Translations under genes and position numbers: made by a program
In this document: piece after piece, positions 1 to 7,738 of the stretch
Position numbering within the stretch: the stretch's first letter is position 1
Layout of the letters: every line of letters starts with the position of its first letter
NCBI GenBank assembly: GCA_050247075.1
Contig: JBFWUW010000032.1
Span: forward strand, 7,636 to 71,635
DNA length: 64,000 nucleotides
Origin: JBFWUW01 sp050247075
Lineage (GTDB): Bacteria > Planctomycetota > Planctomycetia > Pirellulales > JBFWUW01
Reading direction: 5' to 3'
Notes under the pieces: model-generated
What the model was told of the DNA's origin: nothing
Database searches by the model: none
Seen by the model: only the letters and a program-made list of their open reading frames with translations

Positions 1-1230
1 GACCACGTTGATGGGGCACTCTGGATCGGGTGTTTCATAGTTCAGCGTGCGGAAGAGCTGGCGGTGTTTGAGTGCCAGCACGCCGGCACACAGTTCGACC
101 GCTCCGCTGCCGGCCCCCAGGTTGCCAAAGTAACTCTTGGCCGCCGTGACGGGCAGCTTATCGGCCTTGTCGCCAAAAATGGCCCGGATGGCCTGCGACT
201 CGGCAATGTCGCTGGTTTGGGAACCAAGCCCGTGGGCTTGGATATGGCCAACGTCGTCTAGGGTGGCGTTGGCATCACGCAAGGTCGCCCGCATGGCATT
301 GATGAGCGCCGTGTGCCGCCGCGAAACCAAATGGGGACCGGCCACCTGGCTGCTGGCCGTGCCGACAATCTCCGCCAGAATCGTGGCACCGCGGGCCTGG
401 GCCGATTCCCACTCTTCCAGAATCAACGCACCCGACCCTTCGCCCAAAACCATGCCGCTACGGTTCTTGTCGAACGGCCGGCAGGCCTTCTCCGGTTCGC
501 AGCCGTTGCCGGCCAGTTCTTGCTGCAAGACCGCATGCACCGCCTTGACCGGATGGATCCAGGTGCCGGTGGCCCCAGCGATCATGGTGTCGGCGTGGCC
601 GCGCTGGATGTAGCGAAAAGCCTCGCCAATCGCCAGATTGCTGGAAGCCTCACGCAGAGTGAGGGAGTTGTTGGGCCCGCGCAGGTCGTTGTAAATGGCG
701 ATGTGGGCGCTGGGCATGTTGGGCAAATACTTCAACAGCCACAGGGGATCCATCTTGCCCAAGCCCTCGCTGGCCCAGCGGCCGAAGTCGAACTTGCCGT
801 CCGGGCCCACGCAGGTGCGCACGGCGTCGGTGTATTCCTCGGGCTGGGTGATCATGTAGTCCGAGCCAAACACAATGCCCGTCCGTTCGGGATTCGTCTT
901 GCCCCCGCCCAAGCCGGCATCGTGCAGGGCCAACTGCGCGGCGGCGATGCCCATCTTGGCTTCGCGGCAGATCGTTTTAAGCCCTTTGCGGATGGCCTTT
1001 TTTTGCTCTTTTTCCAGCGGGCCGAACTGGTCGATCTCTTCGGTGAAGCCGCGGGCCTCGGCGGCGAACGACATCGGCAGATACTTGGGTGGCACGGCGA
1101 CCAAGGGGCCCACGCCGCTGCGGCCGGCGGAGAGCGCATCCCACAGTTCCTGGGGACTGTTGCCCAAGGGGGTAATCAAGCCCATGCCGGTGATGGCCAC
1201 GCGCCGGTCGTTCCGCTCCACACCATTCAT
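1..1230 (-). CDS. Beta-ketoacyl-ACP synthase-like protein, active site altered (3' end outside window)
   Basis: The 410 residues present have the FabF/KAS-II thiolase fold: VAITGMGLITPLG near the N-terminus, a central DKNRSGMVLGEGSGALILEE and the C-terminal AHG loop. FabF normally elongates acyl-ACP with a Cys-His-His triad. Aligned with E. coli FabF, the nucleophile position falls on Glu194 (REASSNLAIGEA), the first His is kept (His333 in QAHGLG), and the second His is Asn370 (KSYFGNLGAG). The reading frame is intact, so this is not a decayed gene. By analogy with chain-length factors and KSQ decarboxylases, it may be a non-condensing partner or a decarboxylase (inference). The ATG at 1230 is the first start after an in-frame stop 12 nt upstream. 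The gene is divergent from the kinase at 1531 and no ACP gene is visible here. Confidence 0.85.
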   Translation of the reverse strand, partial: MNGVERNDRRVAITGMGLITPLGNSPQELWDALSAGRSGVGPLVAVPPKYLPMSFAAEARGFTEEIDQFGPLEKEQKKAIRKGLKTICREAKMGIAAAQLALHDAGLGGGKTNPERTGIVFGSDYMITQPEEYTDAVRTCVGPDGKFDFGRWASEGLGKMDPLWLLKYLPNMPSAHIAIYNDLRGPNNSLTLREASSNLAIGEAFRYIQRGHADTMIAGATGTWIHPVKAVHAVLQQELAGNGCEPEKACRPFDKNRSGMVLGEGSGALILEEWESAQARGATILAEIVGTASSQVAGPHLVSRRHTALINAMRATLRDANATLDDVGHIQAHGLGSQTSDIAESQAIRAIFGDKADKLPVTAAKSYFGNLGAGSGAVELCAGVLALKHRQLFRTLNYETPDPECPINVV

Positions 1231-1530
1231 GTCTGATACCTACGGACAACGCATGACAGAAGTTCCTAATGCCGAATGCGGCCAAGTCCCACAGTTTAGT
1301 TGGCGTGGTGGCCGTCGTCGAGACGAGTTCGGCGGCTTGGTGGGCATGTTCATGGGCGGATTTGCACGGAAATTTTCCTCATGCGGAACATTAGGGTATG
1401 CTCGAAGGGATCGCGTTCGGTGGCTGCCTGGCCGTGTTAGCGGCAATACGGGCCGGCATGGCCGATCGCTCCGCCTGTGCGCGTGGCCACCCATCGGAGC
1501 AGCATCCGCCAACTTTCAGGAGGCCCCTCC
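1231..1530. other. Divergent intergenic region
   Basis: This 300-bp gap separates the ketosynthase-like gene (minus) from the kinase (plus), so it must hold both promoters. I see no convincing sigma-70 box pair, no palindrome and no small gene. The only clear signal is the ribosome binding site AGGAGG at 1518-1523 in front of the kinase start. Confidence 0.5.
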
Positions 1531-4500
1531 ATGCATTCTCCCGGCGAATCGTTGCCCCGCTCGCCGCGGCTCGTGCAGATTTGCCGGCAATTCAGGCAGC
1601 AGTGGGTGGCGGGCCGTTGGCCGCGGATTGAGGCCATTCTAGAGGCAGAGGCGGATACCGAGGCCGAACTCGACCGCGACTCGCTGTTGCGCGAACTGCT
1701 GGCGATTGAATTGCAGGCCCGCCAGTCGCGCGGCGATGCCCCCACGATCGCGGATTACACGGGCCGATTTCCCAACCAGTTGCCGATCCTGGAGGAAGTC
1801 TTCGCGGCGCACGCCGGCACTCCCCAGGTGGCGGCCACGGTGGACTTCAGTTTTCAACCGGACGATACACGTGCGCCAGCAGCAGACGTGGAGACTGGCG
1901 CTGCTTCCGCCGCTACGCAACATGGCCCCACGCCGCACGCCAGGCAGTTTGGCGACTACGAGATTCTGGAGGAAATCGCCCGCGGCGGAATGGGGGTGGT
2001 GTACCGCGCGCGGCAGATGCGGTTGAATCGGATGGTGGCCCTGAAAATGATCAAGTCGGGCGATCTGGCCGACACGCACGAGGTGCAGCGATTCTTTGCC
2101 GAGGCGGAAGCGGCGGCCCGGCTGGAACATCCACACATCGTGCCGATCTACGAGATTGGCGAACACCAAGGGCAGCACTTTTTCTCGATGAAGCTGGTGG
2201 AAGGGGCCAGCCTGAAGGCCCGCCTCGCCGAAGGGCCGATGCCGGCCCGCGAGGCCGCGGAGCTGTTAAAGCCGTTGGCCGCCGCGGTGCAGTTTGCCCA
2301 CGAACGGGGCATTGTCCACCGCGATTTGAAGCCGGCCAACGTACTGCTGGACCGCCACGGCTGGCCGCGCGTGACCGACTTCGGCCTGGCCAAGCAATTT
2401 GGCGGAGATAGCGAACTGACCAAGAGCGGCCAGGTCATGGGCACCCCCAGCTACATGCCGCCGGAACAAGCCGCCGGAGAGATCGGCCAGATTGGCCCGC
2501 ATTCCGATGTCTATTCGCTCGGTGCCATTTTGTACTGCGCACTGACGGGCCGGCCGCCCTTTCAGGCGGCCAGCGTCATGGAGACCTTGCAACAGGTACA
2601 GAACCGCGAACCCGTCGCGCCGCGGCAGCTTAACCCTACCGTCGATCGCGACTTGGAAACGATCTGCTTGAAATGTCTGGAGAAGTCGCCCGCCAGGCGG
2701 TTTCCCTCGGCGCAGGCCTTGTCCGAGGAGTTGGACCGCTTTTTGCAAGACCTGCCGATTGTCTCACGGCGGGCCACACCGGCCGAACGGGCCGTGAAAT
2801 GGGCCCGCCGCCGGCCCGCGTTGGCTGCCTTGGCGATCGTCAGCGGGGTGGCCGCGCTGGCGGTCACGGCGCTGGGCGTGGGGTTCTACTTTCATGGCCA
2901 ACTGCGGGCGGAAAAGCTGGCCTCGGACCAGCAACGAGACCTGGCCCAAGCGGCCAAACAAGAAGCCGATCAGCAGCGCAACGCCGCCCAGGCTGCCCGC
3001 GACGGGCTGGCCAAGGAGAAGGTGGAAGTCGAACGGCAGCAAGCTCAAGTGGAACTTCAGCGGGACCGGGTGCGGCGCGTGCTGTACTGCGCGGATATCA
3101 ACCTGGCCGACCAGGCCTGGCAAGAGGCCGAGGTGGGCCGCATGATGCGGATATTGAACCGGCAGGTTCCCACCAACAACGAACCCGACCTGCGCGGGTT
3201 TGAATGGTATTACCTCAACCGGCTCTCTTATACGCAACAGTTGACGGTCTATCGCCACCGCTGGGCGACTGGCGATCAATGGCTTTCCCGCGGCACGGGT
3301 TTGGTGGCGGTGGGGAATAAACCGGTGCGCGTGTGGGAGGTCGGCACCGGCCAAATCTTGAACGTCTTCGACGCTCCCAACGAGCAGGCTTGGGCGCAGT
3401 GCGTGGCTTTGAGCGAGGACGGCAAAACGCTGGCCTTGGGCCGCTGGGACGGCACGCTGGAAGTCTGGGACCGCCTGGAGATGAAGCGGCGGTTTTCCGT
3501 GCCGGCCGCCTTTGGCACCGAACTACGCCAGCAGACAGTCGTGGGCTGCGTGGCGATGAACCCCGACGCCACGCGGATTGCCACGGGCGAATTCGGCAAC
3601 GACATGCGGCTGTGGGACAGCCAAGGCGAGTTGGTCCAGGTGCTGCAAGGACACACGGGCTCGGCCGGCGATCTCAAGTTCAGCCCCGATGGCAGCCAGT
3701 TGGCGACGGCTTCCTCGGACAGGTCGGTTCGCCTGTGGAACGGCACGACGGGTGAGTTCATGGGTGCCTTCGGGCCGTTGCCCTCGAACCCATTGTCCAT
3801 CGCCTGGAGCAAGGACGGGCAACAACTGGCCATCGCCGGGTACGACGGAGAAATCGAACTGCGGAACTTGAAGGACGCCAGCGTCGCACGGACCTTTCGC
3901 GGACATCGCGGATCGGCCAATGAAGTCGATTGGCATCCCGATGGCGGGCTGCTTGCCAGTTGCGGCCACGATGGCACCGTGCGGATCTGGAACGTGGCCG
4001 ATGGCCGGCAAACGCACCTCATCCGCGGACATACCGATTACGTTTCCAACGTCGCCTGGCTGGCGGATGGAGAGCGCGTCGTCTCTACCGCTAACGACGG
4101 CACCTCGCGCGTCTGGAATGTCCACAACCGGCCCGAGCGGTTCGAATGGACGGGACACAACCACAACGTCTCGTCGGTGTCTTTCCGGCCCGACGGGGAT
4201 CAATTTGCCACCGCCGGCCGCGATGGAGCCTTGATCCTGTGGGAGACCGCCAGCGGCCGCATCGTCAAACAGTTGGGATGCGCCGCGCGCGGGCTGTGTG
4301 GCGTTGCCTGGACCCCGGACGGAAAAGGCATTTCCGCCGGGGGCGACGACGGCAATGTTTACGTCTGGGACCAAGAGAGCGGCCAACCGCGGGTGTTCGC
4401 CGGCCATACCGCTGGCATCCAGTCCTTGCGCTTTACGCCAGATGGCGGGCTGTTGGTTTCGGCCAGCAACGACCAGACCGCGAGGATCTGGGATGTGGCC

Positions 4501-5046
4501 AGCGGCGCGGCGGTGCGCGTATTGGAAGGCCATACCAACATGATCTTCGACATGGCACTTTCTCCCTCGGGCTTGCAAATCGCGACAGGGGGACACGACG
4601 GCAAGCTCAAATTGTGGGACACCATGACCGGCCAGCCGCAAGCGGAGCTGTCGATCTTCAACTTTCCCCGCTTGTGCTACAGCCCCGACGGCAGCCAATT
4701 GCTTACGCCCGGCATGGGATTTGATGTGTCGGTAATTAAAATAGCCGACAACTCCATGACCTCCTCGTTTGCCAACGGGCACGACCAGGGAGTCAGCACC
4801 ATCGCCTACAGCCCCGACGGGCAGCGAATCGCCACCGGTTCGTACGACAAGTCGGTGCGGATTTGGGATGTGGAGACGGGCCAGCAATGCCTGGTGCTGC
4901 CGGCAACCGGGCCGGTTTACTGTTTGGCCTTCAGCCCCAACGGCCGCTGGCTGGTGGCCGGTTGCGACAACTCCACGCTGATCTGGGACAGCGGCCATGT
5001 TTCGGCGGGCAGCCACCTTGCCGGGAAGCAGCCGGCCGGCGATTAA
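1531..5046 (+). CDS. Ser/Thr protein kinase with transmembrane segment, coiled coil and WD40 repeats
   Basis: This 1171-residue Hanks-type kinase has the domain order typical of planctomycete receptor-like kinases. Residues 140-405 form the kinase: the glycine loop ARGGMGVVYRAR, Lys172 in VALKMIK, catalytic Asp265 in HRDLKPANVLL, Asp283 in DFGLAK and GTPSYMPPEQA in the activation segment. A hydrophobic helix at about 431-454 should cross the membrane. A Gln/Lys-rich coiled coil follows to about 520. From about 580 to the end there are roughly a dozen WD40 repeats, with signatures such as LRLWNG and VRIWDVETG. The substrate is unknown; the propeller is a likely protein-binding sensor (inference). 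The ATG at 1531 is chosen over an upstream in-frame start because AGGAGG lies 7 nt ahead of it. Confidence 0.95.
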   Translation: MHSPGESLPRSPRLVQICRQFRQQWVAGRWPRIEAILEAEADTEAELDRDSLLRELLAIELQARQSRGDAPTIADYTGRFPNQLPILEEVFAAHAGTPQVAATVDFSFQPDDTRAPAADVETGAASAATQHGPTPHARQFGDYEILEEIARGGMGVVYRARQMRLNRMVALKMIKSGDLADTHEVQRFFAEAEAAARLEHPHIVPIYEIGEHQGQHFFSMKLVEGASLKARLAEGPMPAREAAELLKPLAAAVQFAHERGIVHRDLKPANVLLDRHGWPRVTDFGLAKQFGGDSELTKSGQVMGTPSYMPPEQAAGEIGQIGPHSDVYSLGAILYCALTGRPPFQAASVMETLQQVQNREPVAPRQLNPTVDRDLETICLKCLEKSPARRFPSAQALSEELDRFLQDLPIVSRRATPAERAVKWARRRPALAALAIVSGVAALAVTALGVGFYFHGQLRAEKLASDQQRDLAQAAKQEADQQRNAAQAARDGLAKEKVEVERQQAQVELQRDRVRRVLYCADINLADQAWQEAEVGRMMRILNRQVPTNNEPDLRGFEWYYLNRLSYTQQLTVYRHRWATGDQWLSRGTGLVAVGNKPVRVWEVGTGQILNVFDAPNEQAWAQCVALSEDGKTLALGRWDGTLEVWDRLEMKRRFSVPAAFGTELRQQTVVGCVAMNPDATRIATGEFGNDMRLWDSQGELVQVLQGHTGSAGDLKFSPDGSQLATASSDRSVRLWNGTTGEFMGAFGPLPSNPLSIAWSKDGQQLAIAGYDGEIELRNLKDASVARTFRGHRGSANEVDWHPDGGLLASCGHDGTVRIWNVADGRQTHLIRGHTDYVSNVAWLADGERVVSTANDGTSRVWNVHNRPERFEWTGHNHNVSSVSFRPDGDQFATAGRDGALILWETASGRIVKQLGCAARGLCGVAWTPDGKGISAGGDDGNVYVWDQESGQPRVFAGHTAGIQSLRFTPDGGLLVSASNDQTARIWDVASGAAVRVLEGHTNMIFDMALSPSGLQIATGGHDGKLKLWDTMTGQPQAELSIFNFPRLCYSPDGSQLLTPGMGFDVSVIKIADNSMTSSFANGHDQGVSTIAYSPDGQRIATGSYDKSVRIWDVETGQQCLVLPATGPVYCLAFSPNGRWLVAGCDNSTLIWDSGHVSAGSHLAGKQPAGD

Positions 5047-5243
5047 GGGTGGCTGGAGAGAAGGGTGGCTGGCGTCTGACCACCGGGAAGGCCCAGCGGA
5101 GTGGCATTGCAATCAGAAACGCCAATGGACGCCGACGCGGGGAACTTGGTTGGAGGATCAATCCCGCTCTCGCCATTCGCTGCACTACTAACCTAGCCAC
5201 CATTCGCCACGGGTCACGGCAACCGCGTCGCGAGAGCCAGAGC

Positions 5244-5849
5244 TTACCGCGCAGTGCGTTTATTCGGCTGAAGTTCGCGGTGCCGAAAACACTCCACCAG
5301 GTGGTCGTTTACCATTCCCACTGCCTGCATGAAGGCGTAGCAAATGGTGCTGCCGACGAAGCGAAAGCCGCGCCGTTTCAGTTCCTTGCTCATGGCGTCC
5401 GACTCCGGCGTACAGGCCGGTACTTCCCCCATGCCGCGGCGGGTGTTTTGGATTGGCACGCCCCCCACGAATTTCCAGATGAACGAATCGAAGCCGCCGA
5501 ACTCGCTTTGCACATCCAGAAACGCTTGGGCATTGTCGATGGCGGAGGAGATCTTCAACCGGTTGCGGACGATGCCGGCATTGCCGAGCAGGGCCGCTTG
5601 CTGCTTCCGGCCGTACCTGGCGACCAGGGCCGGATCGAACTGGCTGAAAGCAGCGCGGTAGTTCTCGCGCTTCTTCAGGATGGTGGACCAGCTCAGCCCC
5701 GCTTGTGCCCCTTCCAGAATTAGAAACTCAAACAGCACTCGGTCGTCATGCACCGGCACGCCCCACTCCAGATCGTGATAGGCCGCGTACTGCTCGCCCT
5801 GCGCCCAGGGGCAGCGAGTCCGTTCAGCGGCTGTGCGCGGGGTTGTCAT
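5244..5849 (-). CDS. tag: DNA-3-methyladenine glycosylase I
   Basis: The 201-residue product matches TAG, which excises 3-methyladenine from alkylated DNA in the cytoplasm. The N-terminus RCPWAQGEQYAAYHDLEWG supplies the Cys and His, and NDHLVECF near the C-terminus supplies the second His-Cys pair, of the zinc snap known in this family. The acidic active-site region FEFLILEGAQAGLSW is also present. The length is close to the usual 190 residues. An upstream in-frame start at 5930 would translate through a palindromic repeat at 5876-5905, so the ATG at 5849 directly before the conserved N-terminus is preferred. The gene is convergent with the kinase across a 197-bp gap, and no adaptive-response genes are nearby. 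Confidence 0.92.
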   Translation of the reverse strand: MTTPRTAAERTRCPWAQGEQYAAYHDLEWGVPVHDDRVLFEFLILEGAQAGLSWSTILKKRENYRAAFSQFDPALVARYGRKQQAALLGNAGIVRNRLKISSAIDNAQAFLDVQSEFGGFDSFIWKFVGGVPIQNTRRGMGEVPACTPESDAMSKELKRRGFRFVGSTICYAFMQAVGMVNDHLVECFRHRELQPNKRTAR

Positions 5850-5875
5850 GCGGCCAACAACATCGTCGTGATTAT

Positions 5876-5905
5876 CTCCCTCTCCCGAAGCACCGGGAGA
5901 GGGAG
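5876..5905. repeat. Half copy of the CTCCCTCTCCC palindromic repeat
   Basis: A 30-bp near-perfect palindrome reads ctccctctcccgaagcaccg and then gggagagggag. It corresponds to the second hairpin of the roughly 106-bp repeat found complete at 13907, 25640, 26001, 37748 and 50017. It sits just upstream of the TAG gene start. Confidence 0.75.
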
Positions 5906-5935
5906 CGGCGGAGATTGGTACGCCATTCAATACTC

Positions 5936-5978
5936 AATCGGCGATGGAATCGCCTCCTACAGATCGGCGATTGGTACG
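5936..5978. repeat. Short GGCGAT-GAATCGCC repeat
   Basis: The motif aatcggcgatggaatcgcct followed by cctacagatcggcgattggt is a small imperfect palindrome. Related units occur at 31002-31043, 38508-38532 and 41180-41252, all in short gaps beside gene ends. It lies just past the 3' end of the bacterioferritin gene and could form an RNA hairpin. Confidence 0.55.
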
Positions 5979-5994
5979 CCGCCGACAGATCTGC

Positions 5995-6480
5995 TTAGTG
6001 CCCTTCGCCGTGATCGCCCAATTGTTGAGAGAGATACAACTGAATGCCGACCTCCTTGATTACGCCCAGTTGCGTTTCCAGCCAATCGACGTGCTCTTCC
6101 GACTCCACCAGAATCCGCTCCATCAGTTCGCGGGTGCCGCCATCTTTTTCGGCGCTGCACAGCACCACGGCGTCGTTGTAGGTGTTGACGCCCTTGGTCT
6201 CCAGCACCAGGTCGTGCTCAAACTGCTCCTTGACGTTCGTCCCCACGCGGATCACGTCGTAGCGGGCAATCTCGGGCGTTCCCTCCAGGAACAAGATGCG
6301 GTCGATAATCATCTCGGCATGCTTCATTTCGCCCATCGACTCGACATAGTGCTTTTTCGCCAGCTTGTCGTAGCCCCAGTTCTTGCACATCTTGGCCTGG
6401 CAAAAGTATTGATTGATGGCGGTTAGTTCGATGGTCAGCGCGGCGTTGAGCGCGTCGATGATTTTTTGCTTGCCTTGCAT
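5995..6480 (-). CDS. bfr: Bacterioferritin
   Basis: The 161-residue product is close to the standard bacterioferritin length of about 158. It oxidises Fe(II) and stores ferric mineral inside a 24-subunit cytoplasmic shell. Ferroxidase residues fall at the same numbers as in E. coli: Glu18 and Tyr25 in TIELTAINQYF, then Glu51, Met52 and His54 in EMKHAE, where Met52 is the heme ligand. Later ligands are in ESEEHVDWLETQLG. Retention of Met52 marks it as a heme-binding Bfr rather than a plain ferritin. AGAGGTG lies 6 nt before the ATG. No bacterioferritin-associated ferredoxin gene is adjacent, and I could not recognise a clear Fur box. Confidence 0.95.
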   Translation of the reverse strand: MQGKQKIIDALNAALTIELTAINQYFCQAKMCKNWGYDKLAKKHYVESMGEMKHAEMIIDRILFLEGTPEIARYDVIRVGTNVKEQFEHDLVLETKGVNTYNDAVVLCSAEKDGGTRELMERILVESEEHVDWLETQLGVIKEVGIQLYLSQQLGDHGEGH

Positions 6481-6973
6481 GTTGCACCTCTATGTGAAAA
6501 GAGTTGTCGGATTTTATCCGGAAAATAGGTCTGGCTGGCGGCGGCCGCGACATGCGCCCGTGTGGGATTTATACGGGTCTGACGACGTGCGTCAATGGAC
6601 CACGTGCCGGAATTTGCCTGATGGAACCGCGTATCGTGATGATTACGACGACGCATGGAGAATGAGTCTCAGTTCGGCCCGCATACTGGCCAGGCCTCGT
6701 GAATACCACGCATCGAACGAATCCAACGAATAGAAATTGGCCAAAACAGTTTCCGCCAAGTTGCTGACCGCCCCTATCGTGCCCGGCGGATTTCCATTCG
6801 AGAAACTCATTCGTTCGATTCGTTCAATGCGTGGTTCTTCTTCTGGCAATGGACAGTCTGGAACCCGTGGGCGATGCCGTGGAGGCCGGGTGGGATATCG
6901 ACAACGGTGGGAAAGCGCGGGCGGTACGTGTCTCGGTGGGCCATCGATGGCCGCTTGTCCCACCCTACCGCGC
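6481..6973. other. Intergenic region with palindromic element
   Basis: No protein gene is supported in this 490-bp gap. The bfr promoter should lie just right of 6480. The middle holds an inverted-repeat element at 6705-6835. The segment at 6885-6973 contains a GGTGGGACA-type motif, atggccgcttgtcccaccct, that recurs before the stop of the last gene near 58106. Confidence 0.5.
6705..6835. repeat. MITE-like element, copy 1 (imperfect 27-bp inverted ends)
   Basis: Left arm 6705-6731 starts accacgcatcgaacgaatcc; right arm 6809-6835 is its inverse with 25 of 27 positions matching. Each arm contains a 9-bp tandem unit, CGAAYSAA-like. About 77 bp of unpaired sequence lies between them. A second copy with perfect arms is at 15265-15396, and both share the core ccggcggat next to the right arm. 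Confidence 0.75.
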
Positions 6974-7738
6974 CTACCGTGCCAGATGCGCGTCGATCGC
7001 GGTTAGCGCGGTGCCGATGCCGCAGTGCAGCACCACTTCGGCCAGGTCGTCCTGCGGAGTGGCATCGCGGTTGATGATGATGAGTTTGCCGCCGTGGCGC
7101 TGCGCCAGACGAGGCAGGCTGGCGGCAGGTTCCACCACCAGGGATGAACCGAGGGCCAGGAAGAGATCGGCCTGTTTGGCCAGGCGGGTGGCTTCGTACA
7201 TCACGTCGGGGGGCAGTATCTGGCCGAACGACACCGTGGCGTGCTTCATGAATCCACCGCAGGCCAGGCAGAGCGGCGGCTCGCCGGTGGCCAGAAACTG
7301 CTGCACGAGCGGATCGGCCGGCGAGCGCTGCCCGCACTCCACGCAGGCGATCTCGCGGGCCGTGCCATGCAGTTCCAGCACGGTGCGGTTGCCGGCCTCC
7401 TGATGCAGCCCGTCGATGTTTTGCGTAATCACGGCTTGCAGCCGGCCGCTGGCTTCCCAACGGGCCAGCACGGCATGTCCCAGGTTGGGCCGGGCCGCGG
7501 CAAAGTCGCGATGGGCTTCAGCCTTTTGCCGCCAATACTCCAGCCGTGCGTCGGCACTCTCCAGAAATTCCTGGTAATAGACGGTGCGGTACTTGGTCCA
7601 AACGCCGCCCGGCGAGCGGAAGTCGGGGATGCCGCTCTCCGTGCTAATTCCCGCGCCGCTGAAGGCCACCACGCGCCGCGATGCCAAGAGGAGTTCCGCC
7701 ACCCGTTGCAAATCCCGCGACAGAGGCGTTTCACTCAT
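6974..7738 (-). CDS. cobB: NAD-dependent protein deacylase (sirtuin)
   Basis: The 254-residue protein is a bacterial Sir2-family deacylase, removing acyl groups from lysines with NAD+. It shows the NAD loop FSGAGISTESGIPDFR, the catalytic region TQNIDGLH with ELHGTA, and a four-cysteine zinc site CVECG...CLACGG. The C-terminal SSLVVEPAASLP and the INRDATPQDD cofactor end are typical. The start at 7738 lies inside the 3' end of the C25-type peptidase gene (CATGAGTGA, 8-nt overlap), so translation is probably coupled. A longer upstream start would extend 17 residues into that gene and is disfavoured. Confidence 0.95.
   Translation of the reverse strand: MSETPLSRDLQRVAELLLASRRVVAFSGAGISTESGIPDFRSPGGVWTKYRTVYYQEFLESADARLEYWRQKAEAHRDFAAARPNLGHAVLARWEASGRLQAVITQNIDGLHQEAGNRTVLELHGTAREIACVECGQRSPADPLVQQFLATGEPPLCLACGGFMKHATVSFGQILPPDVMYEATRLAKQADLFLALGSSLVVEPAASLPRLAQRHGGKLIIINRDATPQDDLAEVVLHCGIGTALTAIDAHLAR

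Noticed and set aside
1..1230. Ketosynthase pseudogene
   Set aside because: The frame is intact for 410 residues and the replaced positions are single clean codons, so it is kept as a CDS with altered active site.
1477..1530. Longer kinase start at 1477
   Set aside because: AGGAGG is positioned for the ATG at 1531, not for 1477.
3523..5112. 529-residue open frame on the minus strand
   Set aside because: It lies entirely antisense to the WD40 part of the kinase, has shadow composition and no family match. GC-rich coding DNA often leaves long antisense frames.
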